From positions 72,873,442 to 72,937,441 of the forward strand of contig NC_133122.1 of assembly GCF_033568475.1 (NCBI RefSeq): a stretch of 64,000 bases of DNA, in the 5' to 3' direction. Below are positions 1 through 9,139 of this stretch, piece after piece. The notes beneath the pieces were generated by a model, which saw nothing but the letters and a program-made list of their open reading frames with translations, made no database searches and had not been told where the DNA came from. The stretch's first letter is position 1, and every line of letters begins with the position of its first letter. This DNA is from Henckelia pumila (lineage: Eukaryota; Streptophyta; Magnoliopsida; Lamiales; Gesneriaceae). The translations under genes and the position numbers were made by a program.

Positions 1-485
1 TTGAAAATTGAGTTGTAAAATATTGAAAATTAGTGTGTGATGATGTAATTAATGATGTATTAATTTTTGACTAATCTCCAATTGAGATCTATAAATAGGT
101 CTCTCCATTTGTGTAGAAAAACACAATTGTGAAGAGAGAAAAATTTTATAAAGTGTAGAATTTGATAAATTTTGAGTTTTTGAGTTTTTACTTTTTACCG
201 TAAATTTTTACTTTTTCACAACAGATTGCATATATATATAAATCGGTTGAATATATGTATATACATAATCGATTCAATAAATATAGAGTAAATTGTGAAT
301 AAATCTATAAATCCAAACCTAACTTTTTTATAAATCTTTATAATAAAAATTCTTTCTTAAAACTCCCTAGGACCACCAAACTTGGTCAAATCCAATGTTT
401 AATTATTGTATCCAATTTATGCATTTATGTACTTTATTTATGCTATTTTTGTGCTCAATTATGGTACTTGAATCATCCGCAAATT
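1..485 (+). promoter_or_regulatory. Promoter and leader upstream of a tRNA-Met primer site
   Basis: AT-rich non-coding DNA with a clear TATA box (tataaatagg, about 91-100) followed by an untranslated stretch of about 370 bases that ends at the primer-binding site. This layout fits the pregenomic-RNA promoter and leader of a caulimovirid, and the downstream DNA is caulimovirid coding sequence. It equally fits the R/U5 half of a copia LTR, which often ends in CA a few bases before a tRNA-Met primer site (here ccgca, then aatt). It is unlike the second promoter-like region at 20862-21260, so the assignment to the virus is an inference. Confidence 0.45.
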
Positions 486-497
486 TGGTATCAGAGC
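486..497 (+). promoter_or_regulatory. Primer-binding site, initiator tRNA-Met
   Basis: The sequence tggtatcagagc is complementary to the 3' end of plant initiator tRNA-Met, the primer used for minus-strand DNA synthesis by Caulimoviridae and by most copia and many gypsy elements. Once the solo LTR at 507-2574 is discounted, the first viral ATG lies about 80-90 bases downstream. Confidence 0.8.
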
Positions 498-506
498 TTT
501 AGGTTA

Positions 507-2574
507 TGTGAGACCTCGATTCTAAACATCTAATCTTGGGATTAAACAACACTAAGACAAACAATAACCAAAGGTTAAAGAAATTAAAAGAAATTTTTTT
601 TTTTTGAAAATAGTGCCTCGCTCGATCCGCATGATCTTGCGGATCGAGCGAGCAACTTTTGCCAAAGCAACTGCCCGGAAAACCCAGCCCTCGCTCGATC
701 CGCAAGATCTTGCAGATCGAGCGAGCCACAAAAATTTGAAACAGAGGACTACACAGCTTGCCCTCGCTCGATCCGCAAGATCTTGCGGATCGAGCGGTGA
801 CAGAAACAGAGCAAAACAGCAGAAATCATGCTAGAACTTGAGTCCAAAACCAACAACATTTTATCATGCATTACAATCACAAGTTCTCCAACTAATACAT
901 GAAATTCTAGGGTTACACAACCGCTCAAAAGTATTGGATTTGTAACGACAAACTTTCAACACAGCTCGCATAAACAATACAATAACATAACGAAGTTCGA
1001 TATCTAAACATGTTCAAATACAACTAGGTAGACATGCTGACACGACATCTAAACCGAGTCTCACTACTAGCTCTCCCTCTTGTTGCTAACCAGGCCTTCG
1101 CTGACTTGGTCCTGCCCCACCTGTTGTCAAGTACACATACAAAACAAAGCAACAGCCGGATAAACCGGTGAGAATGACATTCCCAGTAAAAACAACATAA
1201 CAAGTAATGAATATACAACATGCTATCAAAACAACATATTCAAGTCGAAGCTAATGATATGCATGTCTTTAAAACCAGGAATATCAATTCTGATAAACAA
1301 GGGAGTGCTGCTCTGCTTTTGGGATCCCAAGGATGAGACCACGTAACGACTCACCGACTCTCCCAATCGAGGTGGTGCCACGTATCCCACTCCTATAGAC
1401 TTTGAGCAACCATAATGAGTATGCTAGCACTAGGCGAAATACTACAACCTAGGCCACTCAGTCATAGTTCCCAAACGTCTAAACAAAAAGGGCGGTTCTG
1501 CCCGCTGAAATCAAAGTAGGCTCAAGATGAATGCATAACAGAAACATAAACATAAGCCACATAACAAAACTCAATCAATCAAAAAAATACAAGTTCCACA
1601 TGCTAGAACAAGTATCGATGCAATATGTGATTTGAAAAGGGAAACTCGAGAACCAACAGTCCGAGTATGCTATCCCGCTACGATGACTGCTTTTACCTTT
1701 CAATGCAGTAGCTCCAACTCTGGCTAAGCTACAACAAAAGATTGTATCAAAAGCTATACAATCTAAAAAACAAAAACGGTTCAAGGCGAATCTCTTTATC
1801 GTTCTTCGTCCAATCTCTTGACGATCAAAAGGCTGATTAACACTGGCTTCACAAACTCCAAACGAATCTGTACGGAGACAAAAAGTGATCAACAACAACG
1901 TTCAACTCAAGCAAAAGTCCAACAACCCAAAAACGGTTCAAATCTCTAAAACTCAAACCGGCGGCATAACGGCTATAACTGAACAAACCGGAAACGCAGA
2001 CAGCAGTTCAATATTGATAACAACTCATATCAAAGCCAATACACCCATATCAAGGCAATTCCAACAAATCTCAAAACCACAATTTTGAAAATGGCTTCCA
2101 AAAATCATAACAAATCCGGACGTCACTCTAATTCAAAATCGACAGATAATAAACGATCAGAACTCTGAAGAGAACAACATACTCGAATCTAGAACGATTC
2201 TAACAACATCCAAAAACTAGAATACGTCGGATCGAAGAAGAAATAACGATATAACGAAGTTCTCGTTGCCGTGATCGCTAATCTGCCTTCAGAAATAATT
2301 TCTAACTGACGGATCGACCGGAAACCGAGATTGGAAAAGCTTGAAAGGCGTTTCCTCAAGCTTCAATGGTGCTTCACGGTTTGGGGAGGAAGAGGAGACT
2401 TCTCAAATAAAAATCTAAGTGTAGATAATATATAAAATCCCATATTTGCATTTTAGTCCCTGAAATTTCCAAAATTTGCAAAAAGGACCCTGATCAAAAT
2501 CAAGTCGGCTCGAGAACTCTGAAATCTCCGATTAACTCAAATAAACTCATTTAAGATAAAAACAGGGCGTTACA
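507..2574 (-). mobile_element. Solo LTR of a Tekay-type gypsy element
   Basis: A 2,068-bp LTR, TG...CA, flanked by a perfect 5-bp target duplication GGTTA (502-506 and 2575-2579). Its ends (tgtgagacctcg... and ...gggcgttaca) match the ends of the Tekay-type LTR at 47150-49111 (tgtgagaccccg... and ...ggggcattaca), and an internal block near 1060-1200 matches 47650-47770. It carries no coding sequence. Recombination between two LTRs of a full element would explain it. It sits between the primer site and the first ORF of the pararetrovirus, so it is younger than that insertion. Short reading frames inside it have no supported product. Confidence 0.88.
617..797. repeat. Three 35-36-bp palindromes with exact 73-bp spacing
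   Basis: Near-perfect palindromes of the form ctcgctcgatccgcaaga / tcttgcggatcgagcgag lie at 617-652, 690-725 and 763-797. Their starts are exactly 73 bases apart, although the 37-base spacers do not resemble each other. They are GC-rich islands in an AT-rich part of the solo LTR, at the same relative position as the GC palindromes of the Tekay-type LTRs near 47250 and 54150. Confidence 0.9.
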
Positions 2575-2648
2575 GGTTAATTATTCATACTTTATATTAT
2601 TCGTTAATTTATACTTTTCTTTGTTGAGGAGAAGATTTTCTACAAAAG

Positions 2649-2798
2649 ATGACTTCAAACGAAGGTTTGAATCAAGAGGATTTTATTCATATAAAATCCT
2701 ATAAACAAGTTAATCTACTCATATTAGATTACTTACAACAGGTTGTGATTAATGCTCTTAATTTTGAAGGGAGTAAGAAAGATGATCTCTTACTCTAA
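2649..2798 (+). CDS. Small first ORF of the pararetrovirus (49 codons)
   Basis: This is the first ATG after the primer site and leader. It ends in TAA at 2796-2798 and overlaps the next ORF (ATG at 2782) by 17 bases in another frame. Short overlapping leader-proximal ORFs are usual in Caulimoviridae. I recognise no domain; it could be a small virion or movement accessory protein, or a truncated N-terminus. Confidence 0.45.
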   Translation: MTSNEGLNQEDFIHIKSYKQVNLLILDYLQQVVINALNFEGSKKDDLLL

Positions 2799-3069
2799 AT
2801 TTTTAGAGATTACCCCAGATTCCTCTAAACTCTCCGGAGATTTTAGAGAAATTCAAAAGACGGTACAATATTACAGCAATCAGCTGTATGAAATACCTCG
2901 GAAAATTGAAGAAATCCTTAAGAAACAAGAAGAAATTCTTGGAACTCTAAAGGATCTTCAAAATAAAATCATAAATCTAGAACACACTTCTGGTTCTAGA
3001 AAAGAAAATACAGGAGGAAGGTTATCACTCTCGTTTGGTACTGAACCTTTTGTTACAATAGAAAGGTAA
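2782..3069 (+). CDS. Small coiled-coil protein of the pararetrovirus (95 aa)
   Basis: I chose the ATG at 2782 because it overlaps the previous stop, the typical caulimovirid spacing. The upstream in-frame start at 2752 would cover most of the first ORF. The middle third (about residues 35-70) is a heptad-like run rich in Ile, Leu, Glu and Lys (motif EEILKKQEEILGTLKDLQNK), so a coiled coil is expected. By size, position and coiled coil it resembles the virion-associated proteins of caulimo- and badnaviruses; the function is inferred. The frame is intact. Confidence 0.55.
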   Translation: MISYSKFLEITPDSSKLSGDFREIQKTVQYYSNQLYEIPRKIEEILKKQEEILGTLKDLQNKIINLEHTSGSRKENTGGRLSLSFGTEPFVTIER

Positions 3070-3076
3070 AACCAAA

Positions 3077-4555
3077 ATGGTTCAAAAACCTTTAACTGAT
3101 GATGAAAGGATGATTAATCTTATAAAAGCAGTATCAGAGAAAAACACTATCTGATGACTACTTTAGAAAGATTAAATCTCGAGGATCTACAAGATCTTGC
3201 GGATTCTTTTGCGAATCTCAAAGTAGTAGATCTAAAAATGAATTCCCTTGAGGGTGAACAACCCATAGGGAATTCCCCAAGATATGTGGTTAAAACAGAA
3301 GAACCACATAGTGAGTTCCAGGTTGGAGAAAATTCACATCCAGTAAGAACCAGATCAAGAAGGAGTAAAATCCCACTCCATCAAACTCCTTACGAAAAAA
3401 TTGTTTTAGATCCAATACATCCTTACGGGGTTATGTTAAACCTTGATGTTTTGGACTTCAAAAACAGAGAAGATCTTATAGATGATTGGACGTCAGCTAT
3501 GAGAATTGCAGCAGAGACATTAGATCTCAATAAAGAAGGATTCATTAAACTTTTAGAAATGAGTCTAATGGGATCTGTCAAGATTGCATGGGAGATGACT
3601 ATGCCAGATACGAAGGAATCAATCTTAGTAGGAGAATCCCTCAGCGAGATTGGAGAAAGAATGGCCACCCTATTTAAAGCATAATTCATAGGGGTAGACT
3701 ATTTCAATAATCAAGATACAGAGAAAAAGAGAAGATATACTCAAACTCTATATAGCCTCGAGTTACATGATATCTGTTTAGTTGATGAATACATTATGTT
3801 ATTCACCAAATACAGATGAAATTCAGGAGTCGAGGAAAATGTAGCTATTCAGCTATTTTTCGCAAAAATGCCAAGTCCCTAGAGAGAAATGTTGATTAAA
3901 GAATACGTTCCAGGTCATCTTGATACATTAGCAAGACGCGCGTCCTTTTTGAAAGGAAAATTGGCAGAATGGTGCCATATGGTAGTATTACAGAAGAACT
4001 ACAAGAAAATAAGGGGTATATATAAACGTACACCTTTATGTTGTAGAGAAAATGATCTTCCAACGATCATTGGAAACAGATCACAGGGATTTAAAAGGAA
4101 GAAAATTCAGAAATAATCCCTATAATAAAAGAATGAGAAGTTCTTGGAAACCAAGAACATTTTGGTCCAAACAAAAGGCCAGATCTTATAGATCAGGAAG
4201 AAGAAGTGGACCTATAAGAACATCCCCAGTAACAAGCTCATCACAAAGCAGGGGAAGAACACCATCAAGAAGAACTTTCAGAAGAACTCATACAAGAGCA
4301 AGTGAAAGTTTCAAGGATTGAAACTGCTGGACATGTGGAGCAAGAGGACATATATCTACAAATTGTCCAGAAAACGAGAAAAAAAGAGTTAAACTCTTTG
4401 AAGCAACACCAGATATGGATGATGCGGTCTTCTTTCAAGATCTAGTCCAAGTATATCAATTTGAGGATATCCCCTCAGATGAAAGCATATACGAAGAAGA
4501 GATATTGTTTAGTCAAGAAGATTCTGAGGATGAATCAGAATCAGAATCAGAATAA
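3077..4555 (+). pseudogene. Capsid-protein ORF with zinc knuckle, disrupted
   Basis: A 25-codon frame (3077-3154) ends in a TGATG overlap with a 176-codon frame (3154-3684). The coding signal then continues through stops near 3684, 3817 and 3880 and through frame changes to 4555. A basic Arg/Ser-rich stretch near 4190-4310 precedes a CCHC knuckle at about 4325-4369 (CWTCGARGHISTNC) and then an acidic Glu/Ser tail. A central helical domain, basic region, CCHC knuckle and acidic tail are the usual layout of caulimovirid capsid proteins. It is inactivated by at least three stops. The acidic tail overlaps the start of the movement protein ORF in a different frame. Confidence 0.7.
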
Positions 4556-5489
4556 AGAAAAAGTGTTTCGGCAGGAAACACATGAAAGTTTGGCTGGATT
4601 CTTTAGCCAAACCACGATATCTCATAATATGGTCCAAAGGATTATGAGAGAAAATCCAACGTTACAAAAGTACCAGGGATTTTCGGCAGGACAAGTAGAA
4701 AGAGTCTTAGGCAACCTAGGGCTTAGACAAAAAAGACATAATTTGATTTACAAAGTATCCAGAAGGGAAATGGCAATCCCCATGGAGTTAACAAGTAATC
4801 AAATAGAGATGCAGTTAATTCCTTTTGAAGAAATAAGAGAGGAATTGCAAAAGTTAAAAAGTGAGGTAGCAAGGACGATGTCTTGGATTCATATTGGAGC
4901 AATCCAAATAATGATTAAGGCAACTTTTAAAGAAGGAATAGATTCACCTATAGATATCGTAGTATGCGATAAAAGAATGGGGAATATTCAAGATGCTGTC
5001 CTGGGTACTATCTCAGGAAATCTTTGTGCAGGAAAAATTGTAGGAGTTATTTATCCAAGAATAGCCTACAATTTAACTGACAGGGACTTTAGTCGAGCCT
5101 TGACGTTGCATCAAAACTTCAAGGAAAAAATACCAATGAAGGAAGGTAATAGGCCATATTCTATTACATATCAAATTTCATATGCTCTTTCTAATACTCA
5201 CCATTATGAATTATTTATTAGAAATGAGTTCATTGAAATTTCAGAGATCTTTGGGAAAGTTGCTCATGCGATATACCCAGAAAGAATCGAGTTTCCTTTA
5301 ATTCAGGAAACAGACATTCAAATTCAAGACAGACCGGTTCTATACAGAGACCTTAAAATAGAACCTCGAAGGTTATCTTTCCAAGGAAACCGAATGACAA
5401 GTAGGAGATGGGACAAATCTCCTATTCAAGAAATTCCACTAGAAGAAAAAAAGTTTTCTATAATAGGAAAACTTAGATCTCCAGAATGA
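4530..5489 (+). CDS. Movement protein (30K superfamily) of the pararetrovirus
   Basis: The open frame extends upstream to 4461, but the ATG at 4530 overlaps the capsid tail and gives about 319 residues. The region around residues 110-150 (motifs WIHIGAIQIMIKATF and DSPIDIVVCD) matches the conserved core of caulimovirid movement proteins, which line plasmodesmata for cell-to-cell spread. Downstream conserved positions such as the Leu-Cys-Ala-Gly-Lys segment are also present. This is the longest intact frame of the element. Whether it encodes the complete C-terminus is unclear, because related coding sequence follows in another frame at 5562-5759. Confidence 0.7.
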   Translation: MNQNQNQNKEKVFRQETHESLAGFFSQTTISHNMVQRIMRENPTLQKYQGFSAGQVERVLGNLGLRQKRHNLIYKVSRREMAIPMELTSNQIEMQLIPFEEIREELQKLKSEVARTMSWIHIGAIQIMIKATFKEGIDSPIDIVVCDKRMGNIQDAVLGTISGNLCAGKIVGVIYPRIAYNLTDRDFSRALTLHQNFKEKIPMKEGNRPYSITYQISYALSNTHHYELFIRNEFIEISEIFGKVAHAIYPERIEFPLIQETDIQIQDRPVLYRDLKIEPRRLSFQGNRMTSRRWDKSPIQEIPLEEKKFSIIGKLRSPE

Positions 5490-5561
5490 TGGAAAGAAGT
5501 AAAAATAGTATTCGAAATTACAAGTCATCGGAACTAGTTCCTTTGTAACTCGATTTACTAT

Positions 5562-5759
5562 TTGGAACAACAGGAAAAAGGAACTTACCAAGGATTGATA
5601 AATATTGGAGAATTGGAAATTCAAGTATGTGGAATTCCAGGAAAAGAAGTGGATCAGCTCATTCTTGGCCTAGAGTTTCTGGAGGACCATAATCCATGGA
5701 AACGCCTTGAAAAAGGAATAGAGTTCATGGCAAAAGAAAAGACTTGGAGGATTCAATAA
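5562..5759 (+). CDS. Short viral frame with a retropepsin-like ILG-FL motif
   Basis: A 65-codon open frame directly after the movement protein, ending in TAA. It contains LILGLEFLEDHNPW, which resembles the C-terminal ILGxxFL hallmark of retropepsin-like folds. A true protease active site (D-S-G) lies further on, at about 6118, so this is a second, separate copy of such a motif. It may be the displaced C-terminus of the movement protein, where a few caulimovirids carry a protease-like tail, or a duplicated protease end. No start codon is decisive. Confidence 0.4.
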   Translation: MEQQEKGTYQGLINIGELEIQVCGIPGKEVDQLILGLEFLEDHNPWKRLEKGIEFMAKEKTWRIQ

Positions 5760-5771
5760 GAATTATACGAA

Positions 5772-6032
5772 ATGGAAAACCAAGAGAATTGGATAAGGGA
5801 CAATCCCTTAATCAGATTCGAAAACTCTGTTTACAAACAGAGGAAGAAGCAATTGTTGAAATTAGTAAGTCATGAACATGATTTACTAGAACGCATTGAA
5901 GAGGTAGAAAGGAGTAACCATACTCTACCTTCTGAAGCCTTAGGAAGACTAAAGGAGAATAGTTTTAATCGGATTAGTGAGTTACAACACACGCTGTTAA
6001 AAATTGCAGGGCCATTTAGTAATCCCTTTTAA
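5772..6032 (+). CDS. Small helical viral ORF (86 aa), function unknown
   Basis: Open frame between the ILG-FL fragment and the polymerase start at 6036. It is rich in Glu, Leu and Arg (motif HEHDLLERIEEVERS), so mostly alpha-helical and possibly coiled coil. It has no recognisable domain. The spacing of only three bases to the polymerase ATG suggests translation by shunting or reinitiation, as on polycistronic caulimovirid RNA; that is inference. Confidence 0.4.
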   Translation: MENQENWIRDNPLIRFENSVYKQRKKQLLKLVSHEHDLLERIEEVERSNHTLPSEALGRLKENSFNRISELQHTLLKIAGPFSNPF

Positions 6033-8224
6033 AAATGACAACAAGTCCATTCTCCATATACATTCCGATAGGGATGTTGTATGAACAATATAAGGCTGAA
6101 TACTTTGCAGCTTATATTGATTCGGGAGCAGGAATTTGTACAGCAAAAAGATGAGTTTTCCCTGAAAAATGTGAAGAAGAATTACCAAAAATTGGTGGAC
6201 GAGATTTCTCTAGAAGAATTTTAATTCTTTGTAAAGGAATAAAACAAGCAAAGATCCTTATGGGAGGAGCAAGTCAGACACCTTGGTACAAGGTAAAGAC
6301 ACCACCAATCTATTTCCATGATACAGGAGCTGATATCCTGTTGGAAAATAACTTCTTACAAATGTTTAAGAAGTACACACAAGACAATGAGTCAAGAAGG
6401 CTTATGTTCACTACAATTTGTGATCATAAAATTATCGTTCAAAGACTCAAGGTTGCTTTTTATCGACAATTGCCGATAATATTTCGCAGCCAGCGTGGTG
6501 ATAAAGGACAACTTTTTCACCCAAAAATGAAAGATCCAAGAAGGTTTGGAGAAACCATGTTGAAAATAACAACAGAACAAGAACTCCAAACAGAGGATAT
6601 GGAGCTTCTCAAGGTAACTCTACATCACAGAGATATAGAGTTAGAAAATAAGGTATCCTTTGAAGATGTCAAAAAGAGGCTCAAAGAAAGTTATAACGAA
6701 CATCCTTTGGCATGGTGGGATAGAAATCAACTCAAAGCCAGTCTTACTCTAAAGGAAGGCAAAGAGTATGAATTCGTCAGATATAAGCCTATCCCGATGA
6801 ACTTAACATATCAAAGGGAGAATGATTATCAAGGAACATTTGGACCTTGGTCTAATCAAAGAAGGAGTTTCACCATATAGCAGCCCAGGATTTCTGGTCA
6901 GAAATTATGGTGAAATAAAAAGAGGAAAACCCAGGTTAGTTATTAATTACCAAGGTATTAATAAAATCCTAGAGTTTGATGGGTACTTCATACCAGTAGA
7001 GAACATCTAATTAGCTGTGTACGAAATGCTAGAGTGTTCTCAAAATTTGATTGTAAGTCTGGATTCTACCAGATAAAAATGGAAGAAGGCAGTAAGAAAT
7101 TCACAGTCTTCTCTACTCCACAAGGACACTATATTTGGGAAGTTATGCCTATGGGATTGGCTAATGCACCCCAGATATTTCAAAGAAAGATGGATAACCT
7201 TTTTAAGGATTATTTCAACTTTATGTTTGTTTATATTGATGATATTCTTATAGCATCAAAAAACATCGACGAACACGTTAAACATTTAGAGATTTTCTCT
7301 AAAATTTGCAAACAAGAGGGATTGGTCTTATCTGAAAAGAAAGCAGTCATAGCAACAAGGAAAATTGAATTCCTTGGTATTGAGATTGATGAATCCGAAA
7401 TAATTCTACAACCCCATATTGTGGAAAAGGTAAAGAATTTTCCAGATAAACTCAAAGACGTAAAACAACTCCAGAGTTTTTTTGGAGTAGTTAATTTTGC
7501 AGGGATGTTCATTAACAACCTAGTAATGTACATGTAATGAACTGGGCTGGCCCAGTTCATTTTTGCTCTCATGATCTTCTCCCCTCTGGTGGGGAGTTTT
7601 TGCCCTCCCCAGGATTCGAACCTTGCTCAATGGTACCAGGATTGAGGGAACATTGCATTTATGACCTGGAGTGCAAGGTTCAAATCTTGGGGAGGGCAAA
7701 AACTCCCCACCAGGGGGGAGAAGATCATGAGAGAAAGAATGAACTGGGCCAGCCCAGTTCATTACAAAAAAGGGCGCCCTTTTTTGTAATGAACTGGGCT
7801 GGCTCAGTTCATTCTTGCTCTCATGATCTTCTCCCCCCTGGTGGGGAGTTTTTGCCCTTCCCAGGATTCGAACCTTGCACTCCAGGTCATAAATGCAATG
7901 TTCCCTCAATCCTGGTACCATTGAGCTACTTTTTTGTAATGAACTGGGCTGGCCCAGTTAATTCTTGCTCTCATGATCTTCTCCCCCCTGGTGGGGAGTT
8001 TTTGCCCTCCCCAGGATTCGAACCTTGCACTCCAGGTCATAAATGCAATGTTCCCTCAATCCTGGTACCATAGCTCAATGGTACCAGGATTGAGGGAACA
8101 TTGCATTTATGACCTGGAGTGCAAGGTTCGAATCCTGGGAAGGGCAAAAACTCTCCACTAGGGGGGAGAAGATCATGAGAGCAAGAATGAACTGGGCCAG
8201 CCCAGTTCATTACAAAAAAGGGCG

Positions 8225-9139
8225 ACGCCCCACTGTATCAAGACGGGTCTTTTCAGCGTGCTTATGTCCTCACTCATCCTATCCTATAATTGCCCTAAGT
8301 CAAGCACGCTTAACTTTGGAGTTCTTATGTGATGAGCTTCCGAAAAGAAGATGCACCTTCTTCATATGAATAGTACATATGAAATCTTTTAAACACTCCT
8401 CAACCATGTAGTCCCATACCTACACAGTCTCATAATCCCTCTCATTCCGGCACGGGATCGGTTCATTCATGTCTCCCTCCGCCTAGAAGCCTACCAGGAG
8501 CCGCTCATTGTCCGTGCAACCTCTTGGCACCGGCGATCACTCTCTGCCTCTTCAGCCCCGGGCGTCACATGCCTACCAGCTTCCTCTTGGTTCATCCCCG
8601 AACCATACCGTACTAAGGTAGTGTTTGGGAGAGCTTCTCAAAAATACTTCTCACCTATTCGTTAACAAAAATTTGAAATTTTGTGAAATTTTGTTAACGA
8701 AAAGCTGAGAAATGCTTCCTAGAAGCTCTACCAAACACTACCTAAGAGAGGTCGGCTTTGATACCATTTGTAACGCCCCACTGTATCAAGACGGGTCTTT
8801 TCAGCGTGCTTATGTCCTCACTCACACGCACCCTGGAAAACTTCTCAGGGGGTCACCCATCCTATAATTGCCCCAAATCAAGCACGCTTAATTTTGGAGT
8901 TCTTATGTGATGAGCTTCCGAAAAGAAGATGCACCTTCTTAATATGAATAGTACATATGAAATCTTTTAAACCCTCCTCAACCATGTAGTTCCATACCTA
9001 CACAGTCTCACAATCCCTCTCATTCCGGCACGAGATCGGTTCATTCATGTCTCCCTCCTCCTAGAAGCCTACCAAGAGCCGCTCATTGTCCGTGCAACCT
9101 CTTGGCACCGACGATCACTCCCTGCCTCTTCAGCCCCGG
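8225..9139 (-). mobile_element. Cassandra TRIM with 5S-rRNA-derived LTRs
   Basis: There are two LTR-like copies: 8225-8569 (3') and 8769-9139 (5'). On the minus strand they run from tgtgacgcccgggg to ggggcgttaca. The segment at about 8824-8912 (minus strand) matches plant 5S rRNA (for example aactccaaaattaagcgtgcttg and aggatgggtgacc), the defining feature of Cassandra. A primer site, minus-strand tggtatcaaagcc, follows the 5' LTR at about 8752-8767. The 3' LTR has lost part of the 5S block. Both outer ends are clipped by a few bases and fused directly to tRNA-like units, so the original target duplication is gone. The element is non-coding and non-autonomous. Confidence 0.85.
8617..8742. mobile_element. 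Tourist-like MITE (126 bp)
   Basis: Terminal inverted repeats ggtagtgtttgg / ccaaacactacc enclose 126 bp, flanked by a TAA target duplication (8614-8616 and 8743-8745). A 3-bp TAA duplication and GG(N)TGTTTGG ends are typical of PIF/Harbinger MITEs. It is inserted between the LTRs of the Cassandra, so it is the youngest layer of this nest. It has no coding capacity. Confidence 0.8.

Noticed and set aside
617..797. CRISPR-like appearance of equal repeats with different spacers of equal length
   Set aside because: Only three repeats, clearly palindromic, inside a plant LTR with target duplications; no cas genes and a eukaryotic context.
7537..8161. Long Pro/Gly/Cys-containing ORFs across the tRNA-like array
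   Set aside because: Read-through of inverted repeat units in both orientations; the same peptide words recur from every unit, so there is no protein signal.
8824..8912. 5S rRNA gene
   Set aside because: Only a diverged part of 5S, within an LTR of a Cassandra TRIM and repeated in the partner LTR; not a functional rRNA gene.
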